Assembly (NCBI GenBank): GCA_002946415.1
Contig: NJPS01000033.1
Coordinates: 682,001 to 746,000, forward strand
Source: Rutstroemia sp. NJR-2017a BVV2
Taxonomy: Eukaryota; Ascomycota; Leotiomycetes; Helotiales; Rutstroemiaceae
Direction of reading: 5' to 3'
Length of the DNA stretch: 64,000 nt
Under the pieces are notes generated by a model. That model saw only the letters and a list, made by a program, of their open reading frames with translations, had not been told where the DNA came from and did no database searches. A program made the translations under genes and the position numbers. This document shows positions 10,484 to 22,456 of the stretch, one piece after another (the stretch's first letter is position 1; every line of letters begins with the position of its first letter).

Positions 10484-13381
10484 CTAGGGATTCGGTGCCG
10501 GACGGATATACTCATCGATATTGACCATGGCGCCCGGACCGCCGTTTTCGCGCAAGTCTTCTAGCAGAACAGTGGTTTGCTGGTATACGGTTTCGAGGGC
10601 TGCTGAGGAGGATTTGCCGAGGGAGACTGGGTTGTTATGTTAGAGGCTGTGGTATAGTTTGCAGCGGGGATGGAAGGAAAGGAAGGGAAGGGAGGGGAAG
10701 AAGAGATGTGAACATACGTAGAATAGCAGAGTTCAACTCTTCAGCTACAGCTTGTCTACCACTCGGGTCGAGAAGATGAGCGACTTCCTTGGCATTCAAC
10801 GGATCCTCGTACGCCATAAGTGAGAAAGCATCTTCTAGCGCTTTGCTAACTTCTCTTCTCGGATCATCCTTGAACTCGGCTTGGAGAAACTGTCCGTAGA
10901 GTAAGGTTTCCTGCAGTAGGTTTTGGTATTCAACATGGTTGTCAGCACTTTCTTCGGTTTCCATTCTGTCCCAGTTGTTGCCCTGTGGTTGGTGGTCGTC
11001 CAATTCCATATCATGGTTTAGGATGTCGTCGTACCAATCTCCACTGTGGACGTTGCTTCTTTTTGAGTTATTGGCTTGGCTGGAATTATGTAATTCCGCC
11101 CCCTGCCGAATCATCTCGATGAATTTTCGACACCTTAATCTGAAGTAAACATGTTCATTGTCCTTGAGAACCTGGGGATAGTATGCGTTGGTATGTTTGA
11201 GTGCTTTGTCGATATCGCCTTCTAGTATAGCCGTTCGGATTCCTGGATTGTGTCAGTCCCCATTCATCGAATCAACCTGTGATGCTCACGTTGTCTGTGA
11301 CCAGCATCTTCATCCTCTGCAACATCAAACTCCGGTATTACGATATGGGGATCCATATTTAACGCTTTTTTTTCAGAATGCACTTCTTGCGCAAATGCTC
11401 GTGCTGTGTCGACGTAGCCATCGTGCGATAAAAATTGTAAAACCTATCAAATATGAGCCCATGAGCCGAAACAAGTGAGCTAGTTGGCTATGGCTTACCA
11501 GTGATTGAATCAATTCTGTTTCATTCAGAGGCGGACTAAGTTTGACAGTACTGTATAATGTTATGGTCCTGAGCATATTTCAGAGCAGACTCACATACCT
11601 TGTGGATGCTATCTCATTTCTTATATGTGCTTTTTCCCGCTGTGTTAATTCTTTAGCAAAGTCCACCATATAACGATTTCTGTCGAGCTGCCCGGGGAGA
11701 AACTGGTAGATTGCTGAAGCATCTTTTTTCGAGAAATAATCTCGCACCATTGATTCAAGGCGTGAGCGTGGCACATGTGGCAGGTGATGATGTCCCAAGA
11801 CAATTACTCGTTCAAGCAGTTCAAGCAATTCTCGCTCTATGAGTCGTTGTTCGAGAGGAGGCACTTCTGCATTGAAAGCTATGGGAAGGAATATGGAAGG
11901 ATGTGTGGAACTGGAAGACATTGAATGAGAATCATTACTGACCGACATCATGCCATCTATGTCATAGACAAATGGACTTTGCCCAAAATTAACTCTAATA
12001 TGCTCGCCAGATTTCTTCATACCCACAGAAGGAAAGAGCTTCCCCTTTATTTCTCGGAAGGCGGTACCTAAGTAAAACAATGTTAAATGATGCCTGCCAG
12101 ACACCCTAGGTAGGTAGGTAGGTGTCAAGGTAAAGATATGCCCACTAACCCAAATGATCTCCATTTTTGGTGAAAAAGGCTGCACCAGTGCGGAAATTCA
12201 CACCACAACCTATCGTGTCGTCTGTACTGAATGGCGGCCCATAATGCTTCCCCGAACTCTGGCAACAGAACGAATGCCCATCATCTCCATGATAAGCCCA
12301 AGACTCAGGTTCCCATCCCGGAAGTCTCGACAGAGGGACAGCTTTACTCGAAAAGCCAATTCCAATAGAACTCCTGTGAACATGTTAGAGTGATCTCCGA
12401 GACATGACTTGGCCGGGCAACATACTCTTCACGCTTACGGGACATGATTGTCACTTCGAAATAATAAATCCCACATTGTGGGGGCATGGGGTGGTCGGCT
12501 CTGATGGCGCATGCCTCATAGTCTCGATCATTGACTGATTTTGAACCAGTGAATTTGACCTCCAAACCATCACCTATGACCTCCAAAGCTCCATATTTGT
12601 CTTGTGTATTCCATTTAGTGGGTAATGGTGGCAGTGCTTCGTCTTCAGTGGAGGGTGTTTTCTCGATCAGGTCATAGGGTCTACCACGATGCGATGGAAC
12701 CATTTTCGCCTGCAGGTTGATGCTGCTGGCGCTAGTCGAGAGAGAATTCGGTTGCGATGACTGGGCAGATCCATCCTTATGCACCGGTGCCTTTGCCCTA
12801 TGCGCTTCCTCAAGCTTTTGAACGTACTTCGATCCCCTCAAATATGATGGCACGAAGAAATGATCTGTATGTCCTCCGCCGGAACCCCCATAGCTTGGGC
12901 CATTTGTGAGTGACCCGAAGGCACTTGAAAAGCTTGGTAGTTGCCCCCCACGACTTCCCGACCCTGATCGCCCATGGTAGTTATTACCATTCTCATCGTC
13001 ATATCCGTAGTATCGAGAGGTTGAGTAATTGTAGTTCGGATCGTAGTAGATGGGGTCGTGTTGTTGATTCATGTTATGCGAATTTGAATTTAAGAGATGC
13101 GCGAAGGCACCGGATCTAGATGGCTGATATTGGAGGGAATTTGCTGGTGCTGCGCCAGAAACCACAGAGGCATATGAGGACCTTCGTGGCATATAACCGG
13201 GAGCTCCAGTAGGCATACCTGAATCTGGAACCCCCGGTGTGCCCGAAGGATATGCGTTCGTCATGTCGATAAGTGCGCTGAGGATATGTTGATGCGGGCC
13301 GTAGTTGGTTGATGAGGTTCTTGAATACTTGTGCGTCGGAAATGGTCCTATGTAATCAGGTTGATATGTAGAGATAGACAC
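10484..13381 (-). CDS. GID1/VID30-like (RanBPM-type) SPRY-LisH-CTLH-CRA protein
   Basis: About seven exons encode roughly 840 residues. The long first exon (13381-12426) is Ser/Gly/Tyr/Asn-rich and likely disordered up to VPSYLRGSKYVQKLEEAHRA. It is followed by a SPRY domain (YYFEVTIMSRKREE across a splice, then IGIGFSSKAVPLSRLPGWEP, GCGVNFRTGAAFFTKNG, LFPSVGMKKSGEHIRVNFG), a LisH/CTLH segment (VLQFLSHDGYVDTARAFAQE, then AILEGDIDKALKHTNAYYP, FRLRCRKFIEMIRQ) and a CRA region ending IDEYIRPAPNP. This order is that of yeast Gid1/Vid30 and animal RanBP9/10. That family scaffolds the GID/CTLH E3 ubiquitin ligase, which degrades gluconeogenic enzymes after glucose is restored. A TAGG repeat lies in the second intron. 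The start is the first ATG of the open first exon, and an upstream non-coding exon cannot be excluded. Confidence 0.88.
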
Positions 13382-14814
13382 AGACTATCTTGGGTTGATT
13401 CTGGTGCAGGCTGTTTGTACAGTATATTGTTGATTGAGGAACAAGCTATTGTTTACCTATCCGGTAGGTATCTTTAACAGTGAATAATGACGAGCCGGAC
13501 CAAGGTGGGGACGGAGCGTGATGTAGTGTAGAGTAGTAGCTGATAGTTTCATGACGCTTCGTACAACTTTCTTTTTAGCTCAAGGGAGCTGAGAGATCTG
13601 AGATGAAAGTACCGGTGAACACATGTTCTGATCTTGACCTTTGATAATGTCCAAATTTCCTCCAGGAACGAACCTTCGAGTATTATCAAAATCTTGAAGA
13701 CTGGAAGTTCAAGGTTGTCCAAGTGTCAAGGTTGCCAGGCCGTATGGTTGGCCGGATTCATCATGAACGGGCTATACCCGATATGGTTCCGCGGCCGACA
13801 ACCGGCTGTGGAGGCAAACGGCAAAACGGCGAACGAGGGTCTCTGTTCCAAGTCTGTAAGTCTAGGCGTAGGGACTGGGAGTAACTTCGCAAAAATATCC
13901 ACGATAATCCGATTATGTGTGAGGAGAGAATGCTCTCAAAGTCCAGTGCAATTCCTGTTTCTATCTAACCCAGCAGGACCGTATGTATCACACGGCATGG
14001 AGTAAGATTTCCGAAGTATTGGCTATCCGTTCAAACAACCCTCTTCCTCATTTTTATGATTATTCTTGATCTTCGCACTTGAACCAGAAGCAAGACAAGG
14101 AGCAGAGAGTCAGAAGATAGGAAAATGTTGAAGAACATAGGTGCTCTTTTCATCGTTGTTATGTCCACAGTTCCAAGTCTGCTCGGATGATATTTGCTTC
14201 GGATTCATGGCGTAGCTCAAGACTTGTTGCAATGGAATCAGTGATAAGACTGATACTATGTGATTTTAAAACAGACCATGATCCTGTATAGGCTTGCGAT
14301 TGAGAACACATGCTGTACTATCATAGTTGTTGGAGTTAGGTCTCTATAAGATGAAACTTGTCGCCTTCCATGTTAATAACCTCAAAGTGAGGTTGTATTG
14401 AGAGAAGGGCAATATATATCACAATGGGTCATTACATGCACCAATCAAGACTGAAGACGTTCAGGTCTCTCTCTCTCTCTCTTTCTCTATTCTTAATCAC
14501 CAATAGATATACAGACTCTTCATATGGTACATCGACCCAGCGGGTAAGTAAACGCCAAACTCCATCGAGCCACTCATCCCGAGTCATCTCGAACAAACTC
14601 CCCGTACACCGTTTCCCTTGTCATAAATTAAGTAAACGGAGAACAGACCATTTTATACATTTTGTTTTTAGAAGTTTCTGAGGCCGGGGACTGAAATCCC
14701 AAAAGTTCCAAATGGATTTATACCCTAGAATGAGAGAACCATTCCCCAAACGAAGCCTGATTGGTAATACAAAGCGTGAAGTGTATGAAGAACTAACCAT
14801 GTGCAATCAATGCA
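13382..14814. other. Intergenic: GID1-like promoter region and IES4 3' flank
   Basis: About 1.4 kb without a supported gene. A CT dinucleotide tract lies around 14465-14482. A plus-strand frame (13634-14005) lacks any protein-like pattern. The left part should contain the promoter of the GID1-like gene. Confidence 0.45.
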
Positions 14815-15754
14815 TTAGGCGGAAGCAGCAACAGTGGGGGCCTGGGGTGCAGGAGAGCTCATGAGCTGAGTAGCACTTTCGGCATCAGGTGCACTATTAC
14901 TTTTCTCGCTCTGGACTTGGCTGATGTCTTTGTTCTCTTTGCTGCTGTCACCGGATGTTGACCCCTCTGTGCTAGGATTGATGACGATTTTAGGTGGTGC
15001 TTTCCATCGAGGTATTTCAATCGTCTGACCCGTGAATGTCTTGATGACGAAGCTACGCTTCTCCCATTTGCGGCAAGGTTTGCCCGACCGATCAAGGGCG
15101 CGAAGACCAGCATTGATTGCGCCCTGGTTCGCCTTTGGGCCGAGTCTGTGTGAGCCACCGTTCAGGTTCGATGTTCTTGGTGTGCTACTGGTTGGGTCAA
15201 TAGTGCCATCATCCCTATGTAGAAATTAGACAATGTACTCAAGCAATAATTCTTAGAAGTGATGGCCCTGCCGACATAGGCAAAGCAAACATGACCGAAG
15301 CATGTAGAGTGCGCAACAGGATTCATGGTGCGAAGGGAGGATATACTTACAATCTTGCCTTCTTCTTGGGCCCTGGTTTGCCTCTGACCCTGGCGAGCCC
15401 ATCAACTCCTAGAGCCGCCGTAGAAGTCCTCTTTGCACCTCCACTCCTCTTCTTGATCGCTTCGGTTGGTGGGGGCATTGATGTTGGGACTGGTGTGCCA
15501 TTTGGTGCAGGAGTATTCGGATCCGATTCATTAGGATTATCCCCATTTGAACTCGCCGCGACAGGAAGCGTATTGGACGTTGTTGAGACGGAATCCTTTG
15601 ATGGAGAATCGTCCTTGATGAAAGGAAGGACGACCGACTTCAGCTTCAAGGGTGATAACTTTAAGGTGACGATCATGGTACTCTTCTCCTTCGCACCCGA
15701 TGACTTGCGGCGTGGAGTAGAGGTAGCAGTCGCAGGTCTGCTTGTAGAAGCCAT
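14815..15754 (-). CDS. IES4: INO80 chromatin-remodelling complex subunit IES4-like
   Basis: Two exons (15754-15351 and 15214-14815, 804 coding bases, 267 residues) joined across an intron with donor GTAAGT. The N terminus reads MASTSRPATATSTPRRKSSG, followed by KSTMIVTLKLSPLKLKSVVL, a Ser/Pro/Thr-rich linker, a basic patch KPGPKKKARL at the splice junction, and a C-terminal block KPCRKWEKRSFVIKTFTGQ with EIPRWKAPPKIV. The VTLK-SPxKL start plus the CRKWxK...FxxKTFTG...IPxWK end is the pattern of fungal Ies4 (Ino eighty subunit 4, DUF1711). In yeast Ies4 is a checkpoint-kinase target within INO80. The ATG at 15754 is preferred over one 66 bases upstream because it gives the compact MAST start. 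Assignment rests on these motifs; the family is weakly conserved. Confidence 0.72.
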
Positions 15755-18700
15755 CGTGATAATGTTGTGCAGGTTGTGTGAGGGTTTTCGTAGAAAGAGT
15801 TTCGAAATCGACGGTCGCAAGGTTGGGTTGCAACAGAGGAAGTGGTGTGTCAGAAGTCTTTATCGTAGTTGGTCACCTTGGCACCTTGAGTTGTAGAAAC
15901 CGTGAGGAGGGTTTGAAGCTCAATAGGTCCTGGTCGAGTACATGATTCAAAAAGATGCGATGGGGATGGAGATATTGGTGGTTGTATTGAAGATGGTAAG
16001 AATAAGATGAAGGTGGGTGAATTGAGGTATTTGAAGCCTGGCCACCATTTGGATTAAGAAGCCGAAAGTGTGCCATGGTTTTGTCGTTCCTTTTACTTTT
16101 ATTACACGCGGTCTGCTTTGAATGAGAGGGCTGGCTGCTGGATTATTATGTTGGTGCTTTTCCTGAAAGAGTTTCACCAATGAAAACTCGCGTACTCCGT
16201 ACAATTTAGTTCACATCGCACCAAAAATACTTCCCTACCTGCTTACGAAAGTACTGAGCGCAGTCTTGTCAAGCTTTCTTTGTCGATGAACGAGCATTTC
16301 TTTCTCTGGTCTTGATTCGACTTGATTGACTGCCATTTCCCATTTCCCATTTCCCGTATCCCGTTTCCTATTTCTCGTCTCCTATCCATACGGCTACGGT
16401 GTGATTCATGAATTTCAGCCGGCAATAGGCATGCTACTATGATGGGGGTGACAGGAGGAGATAATTGTCTTAGCCTGGGAATTCAACATTGGAATTTTTC
16501 TCTTGTTCCTTCCGTAATCCCTGGCGTTTTTTTCATTTTCCATCGGCTGAGATCTGGCGATCCTACAGGCGAGGCGTGCCAGGAAAGAGAAAGGAAAGGA
16601 AGGGCAAACAAAAGGATAGAGCGGATAACTGATTTGAAATTTTTATCTTCTCGATTCCACGTTCAATGACGCAGCAAATGAGCGAACAAGCAACCCTTTC
16701 GCACCATTCGTTCCACCGCCGTGTCTCTATGATACCTTTCTCCAGGTATTTCCGAAATCTCTTTCGTGGCTTCCATTTTCGTATGTCCCATCAATCAATA
16801 TATTGTCTTTGTGGCCATAACCATACGAAGTAGGGTGAACTCTTTGCAAGATGCAAGCGGACCGGAGGAACACTATCATGCACATTTTGATTGCACCAAC
16901 CTATGAACAAGTGTCTTGTCCCGCAAAGAATCTTAACGATTCCGGAGAAGAGCTTGCGACCATACAGTCTTCTTTGCTGGCTCTACAGCTGTTCGTCCAT
17001 CAACACTGAATGCTACCGTCCTTGGCTGTTACCTGTCGGATAGTCATGTGACCCTGCATCGACGGGTCATCCTCTCCGATCATGTTGTCAAAATTCGAGA
17101 TCGTCATGAAGTTACGATTGGTTTTATCTAGAAGATGCTCAACTACCAGCAATAGTCTACACACCTGCAGTGCGCTAACAAAATATTGTGAATTAATATA
17201 ACTCAAGCAAAATAAATATCGCAAATATTTCCTCAACGGGAAGGGGGCACATTGCTTACCTCTTATGCACCGTCAAAACCACCAGCTTCTTGACTTGCGA
17301 TCGACTTTACTCGCTCATAACCTTGGGCAGCTTATGTCGGCCCTTGTCGAAAAAAGGGCTCCTTATCATTTCCAAACATTACTCCTGAGCTTCACAGCTT
17401 GTACTACGCCGAAGGAGTCTTTTGGTGTACTTCTTACCTTCAGGAAAGCGAGCGATGAAGTCCACAGTTGTGGATAGCGTCATATAAATTCTCAAATATT
17501 CATTCCCGTCTGTTTTCAATCTCTCCGGTGAAATCCGCTTTCCCCTCTTTCGTTTGTACAACATAGGAGAAACATGGACAAGGTTCGAAGAGCATCGGTA
17601 CAGCACCGGAAGAATAACACGAGCTTTGGAAATGCAAGGAATCAGATGAATAGGGCGCATACTGAATACGACAGAATCTTAGGGATGGTCAGCCGTGCTT
17701 AGACTTTCTGGGGAAACTTCAAGTTCTCCATGCTGGAAGAGGCCCTCGAAGCCTAACCCAGGGTCGAAAGACGCAAAAAATTTTCTAGAGGAGAAGTCCA
17801 AAGCTATCACTGTGGTGAAGAACAGACGCCACTTCATTTCATCCACATCTTCTCTCACACCACAAGCCAGATTTCGCATCGAGTATTCTTATCGCATACC
17901 TCAAACATCAACCTAATGGTGGCAACCGAAGCATCTGAGGTCCTTACTGTCTTTCAAATCGACTCTTAGAATTTGCTAAGTCACCAGAGGTCACCATAGA
18001 CTCATCACCTCGTTCACGTTGGGACCTGTGTTAGACTGGCTCATGGAGTCGTGCGCATGTCCAATATCATACTGGTTGTGTGAATATCGTCTACACAGAT
18101 ATGCTAGCGGGTTGAGAAACGGACAATTTGCAGATCAGAGCGATGCTCGTACGATTCTGCAATGCAACGGGTGAGGTTTCCTTTAAAACAATCAAGTACG
18201 CTGTTTTATCATTTAGTATCCTCGGAGTGGTCGATTTCTGATTCGACCACCGGGTGGGGTGGATAAGTCCCAGAAGTACTCCTGGGCGATATTCCTGTAT
18301 CCATTGAGGGTAGGATGCGACATCACGACATACTGGACAGGTGCAGCGACACAATCCAGGTTTCATAAAGCGGCTAGATTTATCCCAAGAAATCTTTTCG
18401 GGAAGTATGTCTCTGCCTCCCGGAACTTGTGACTGGCTGTTCTCTCATTCCTATTGGATTTCATATTCTATCCGGAGAACCTTGAACAACACTGCGTCGG
18501 AATTTCATGTTGGGTAGCTCCATGAACATCAATTACCTTCGTCTTTACACTTGTTACAATGTTGCTCATAATATGATGCCAGACCTCGATGGAAAGTGGA
18601 CATGAGGCACAGATTAGAGATACGGAGCGTCCAACTTTGAGCATTCATCACCTCATCGCTGCATGGTCCTTTCTCTAGATCTTAGCAGTCAAACATCCCC

Positions 18701-19387
18701 CCTTGCTTGGGCGCCGCCGGTATCTGTTGTGCTTGAGGTTTCCCGAGTCGGGTCTTATCTAGCCCTAGACCCTCGGATTGTATACTACATGCATACCTGA
18801 ATTGATGAAGACTCTTGCTCATGTGAGAACGGAATTTAGGGCTGTGGGGTAGTCGACCGAGTATTTGTTCGGATCGGTCTCACCTAAGTACTGGGGTAGC
18901 TAGCTCTGAGCAAATATACAAATGTCATTGTACAAAATCAGTACAAAACTCATATCGATCATTTGCGAACAGAAGACCAAAGTCACTTGGAGCTGGATAC
19001 TGTAAGTTGATATCGAACCAGATATTGAGGGATAACTTGTTGCTTTTCGTGTATTCCAGTAGGAAGAGATGTACTATAACATCGGTTCTCTCTAACTAAT
19101 AGAATTTCATGTGAGTAGGCGTCCAGGAAAGCCGAATGTAGAACTCTTGCGGTAAGCTATGTGATTGGTCAAAGACGAAGTGGTTGCACGTGCCGAGTTC
19201 TGCAGCTTCAGCCACAGCCACAGTGTGTCGTCACCCCACAATTCTTCGGCTCCTTCACAATCTCCGTGTAGGCAGGTATCATTTGGAGGAGAGCTTCTAC
19301 GACCATTCTAAATGTTATTTACCACCTCTTCATATCATTTTACTTCTGTAATCGGTTTTTAGTACGCTCACAGCAACTCACTTCAAA
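15755..19387. other. 3.6-kb gene-poor stretch
   Basis: No gene can be supported with confidence. Minus-strand frames at 17000-17236, 17379-17660, 17679-17879 and 18091-18366 have some protein-like composition (the last starts with a CxCxCPxC cysteine pattern), but I could not join them into a spliced gene. A pentad-like TTTCCCA repeat occurs near 16337-16375. The left end includes the IES4 promoter and the right end the CUE5 promoter. Confidence 0.4.
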
Positions 19388-20879
19388 ATGTCTGCACCGA
19401 CAAAAGCTACGGAGAGCCCAGTAAGCTAAGCCATCCCTTGACATGCGCGTTAATGCGTTATCTCGATCTAGAACATTAACTATGCTGTTTCGCTGCTAAA
19501 CTCTCACACAGGCCAGAAGCCCTCCTGAATCACCAACAACCGTAAGACCACTCGAAATGGACGACGACGATGTTCAAGAAGGTACCAACAGCGGCGACGC
19601 CCCACCATCACACAAAACCAGCGATGAAATGCCTCCCCCTAAACCGCCGCGCCCATTGAGTCCACAACAACAGGCCGAGAATACTTTGAAGGAGGCCTTT
19701 CCGAGCATAGATGCAGCAGTAGTCAAGGCAGTCTTGATTGCAAGTGGTGGTCGAGTTGAACCTGCATTTACTGCTCTACTGGGTATGTAACTTTTCGCTG
19801 CTGGCGCAATTGATCTTCTACTCATTTTCGGAATAGGTATGACCGATCCTGATGCTGCTGTGGAAGTGCCTCCCCCTCAGCCACCCCGACCCCAAGCACC
19901 GCGCATAGGTTCTACTCCGCGATCTCAACTGGAAGCAGATGAACAATACGCTCGCCAACTTGCCGAGCACTATGGAGGAGCAGCTTCGTATGGCTCTCGT
20001 GGTGGTAACAGAGGCGCATATCCTCCCCAACGACAACAAACAGGGGTTCGATCAAACGAGAGATATGACGAGGATGAACACAGCTTTCTTGATGACGATC
20101 TCCCCGTAATTAAAGAAAATCTCCGGAAAGGCTTCCTCGAGACACAAACCAGAGTCAACGGATGGATCACGAACCTGAAGAAGAAGCTCGATGGAGAAGA
20201 CACCGAGCCGGAAAATACCCAGCAAGGATATAGTTCCAGCAACGCGCAATACCAGTCTCGAAGGAGCGGAGAGGGTAGACGTAGTGGCGATTACAATCGC
20301 TATGATGCTGATCCTCAAGTACTTAGCGATGATTTTGCGGGCATTCAGTTAAATGAGGATGGCAGTAGATTTGACGGTAAGTACTTCACTCCATGTATAT
20401 TACTATACATACTCATCAACTGTCTACTAGGTTCACAACGTCGATCTACACGCCCACTTGCAAACCCTGATCTTTTCAAGCCGACGCCTAGTATTCCAAA
20501 ACCCGAGGGTCGCAAAGTATCTTTCCAAAACCAGTCCGAGGAAGACCTCTATCGTTCTTCACCGAAGTTAGGAGGAAAGGAGACAAACTCTTCGGCCAAG
20601 CAAAGCAAATGGCAACCATTGAGCACGATGGAACCCAGCCCAATTGGTGACACGGAGCACGATCATGATCCTTTCAGTCTAGGGGATAGCGAGGACGAGA
20701 AAGAGACGAAAGATCGAGTGGGGGGCAAGGAAGTTCGTATGGAAGATGCAGAAAGACTCAAACAGGCGGCCACTGAAGCCCAGACTGATAAAACTGGCGA
20801 TTCCACGAAGAAACCCGAGCCGGCTGAGACCAGCGGCACGAAGGACAAAATCGCAGAGGAATTGGCCAGCAAGTCTTAA
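19388..20879 (+). CDS. CUE5: CUE-domain ubiquitin-binding protein (CUE5-like)
   Basis: Four exons (about 19388-19420, 19512-19786, 19836-20374, 20431-20879), about 430 residues. Near residue 60 there is a CUE domain: QQAENTLKEAFPSIDAAVVK continuing into AVLIASGGRVEPAFTALLGM, with the FP and LL hallmarks of this ubiquitin-binding three-helix fold. It is flanked by two PPxPPRP proline-rich patches (PPPKPPRPLSPQQQ and PPPQPPRPQAPR). Downstream is EQYARQLAEHYGG and a long charged, disordered tail. This arrangement matches fungal Cue5/Tollip-type adaptors. In yeast Cue5 links ubiquitinated aggregates to Atg8 for autophagy. An Atg8-interacting motif is not obvious to me; FDGKYFT-like or YSSSN-like segments are not convincing. 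The first exon encodes only MSAPTKATESP, and its ATG has the good context AAAATG. Confidence 0.8.
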
Positions 20880-22456
20880 GCCTGTCTGTTGTTGGAATGT
20901 ATCAATGGTAGATGTGACCTTTAGCGTTTGATCTGGTATCAATTCTGCCTCAAATATTATCCCAATTTTTTCACGACCTGATAGTTGCATCCCATTTTGA
21001 CATCCTTTCCATTGTTACGCTACGTTGGCAGGACAAATACCATCCAAGACTATATGCATCTATGCAGTGGGTGTGCACTATCAGTGCCCGATGTTCATCC
21101 ACTGCATTTAGGCTCAACCGTTACTTAATCAAATACGTAGTTGGCATGTTGAAGATTTCCACGGAAGTCGAGCAAACATGCGCATCGATCACGTCCCGTT
21201 TTATTCTTGTTTTCGTTGAAGGACGTCGACGCAACACATGACATCGACCAGTGACCCTTGTCAACTTATGACTCCTAAGCCCCAGTTATACCGCTTAAAT
21301 CAGGAATATCCCGATGTGGGAGTTTCAGCCTTGTCTACGGCAATAGCCTCGTTGGAAGCTTGTCCTTAAGTGAACGAAACGTGGGGTAGATGATTGGCTA
21401 GGAAGAAGCAATGGGAAGAAGTGGGCTACGCATTTCGTAAACACCGCGGGTGTACTCTGTAGAGGTGACAACACCTTTACGACGAATACATGAGAGGGCA
21501 GCCCACGGACGGTGCCCACTGCCCACACGCCCACCTTGCCGAATTATCAGCTTGCCACCGCCCACTTCGCGTTCACCCCGCTCATTTCGCTCTGCTGGAA
21601 AAGCTTTGACGCTCTAAGACTGATACGAGACCATGTATCTCGAAGCTACCTAGCCTAGCTACCACACCCACCTACCAGGAAGGACTTGCATTTTGCCGTA
21701 GCTATCGCAGATTACCACAAAGCAGAGGAAGCACCTACGAAAAGTAGTCCCCACTCGTTACTGTCCACTGCCCACTGTCCACTGCCCACTGTCCACTGCC
21801 CACTGCCCACTGCCCACTGTCCACTGCCCACTGCCCACTGTCCACTGTCCAGCAATCAAGGTCCAAACTGCTATGGCAGTACAGACTGCCCCTCGCTAGT
21901 CCACATCCAGACAAACCCTCATTCACAAGCCTCCAGAACTTCTGAACTAGAGCAAGCAAACGACCCCGGAAAAAATAATAGTTGAATAATAGTTGAATCC
22001 GACAATCTTAACAACCTCAACTTTTTTTATTTCATTCTGATCCCATCCTCTCCTGTCCTCATCGTCTTTGTCTTTGAGTTCGTTCCTCGCGGTCTCTCTT
22101 TTAGCCCTGTCCTCTGTTTCTCCACTGCCTCTTGAAGCTTCTCGACCACATCCCTAACAAATCTACCCGCTCCGGTATTGCTTCCAAGGTAGCTTCGGTG
22201 CAACCGTAGCGACCTCACGGCTTCGTGCAGCTCCACGTGTATGACAGAACGTTCGATTCTCTTCATACCTTGTAGACAAAATTCTCTTCATTCGATCCGG
22301 TCCTGGTTCTTGCTTATCCACTGCATGTTCTAGAGCCATGGAATGCATGTGATCTAATCTAATAGAGCAGCGACCCTTACTCTGAAATACTTCATACAGC
22401 ATCCATCCGTCATTCTTCGCAGCCTTCCCAGGCTTCGAGGCTGTTAGCAGTCTACT
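20880..22456. other. Intergenic stretch containing a minisatellite
   Basis: About 1.6 kb between CUE5 and the NUC-2 homologue, holding the CUE5 3' region and the NUC-2 upstream region. Apart from the heptanucleotide minisatellite at 21762-21852 and scattered related GCCCAC units near 21510-21565, I see no gene. Confidence 0.5.
21762..21852. repeat. Heptanucleotide minisatellite, TGYCCAC x 13
   Basis: Thirteen consecutive 7-base units read TGTCCAC or TGCCCAC, with only the fourth position class (T/C) varying and the last unit ending AG. The unit order is T,C,T,C,T,C,C,C,T,C,C,T,T (T = TGTCCAC, C = TGCCCAC). The array could translate in all frames without stops on one strand, but no gene is implied. 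Looser copies occur about 200 bases upstream (around 21510-21565). Confidence 0.93.
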
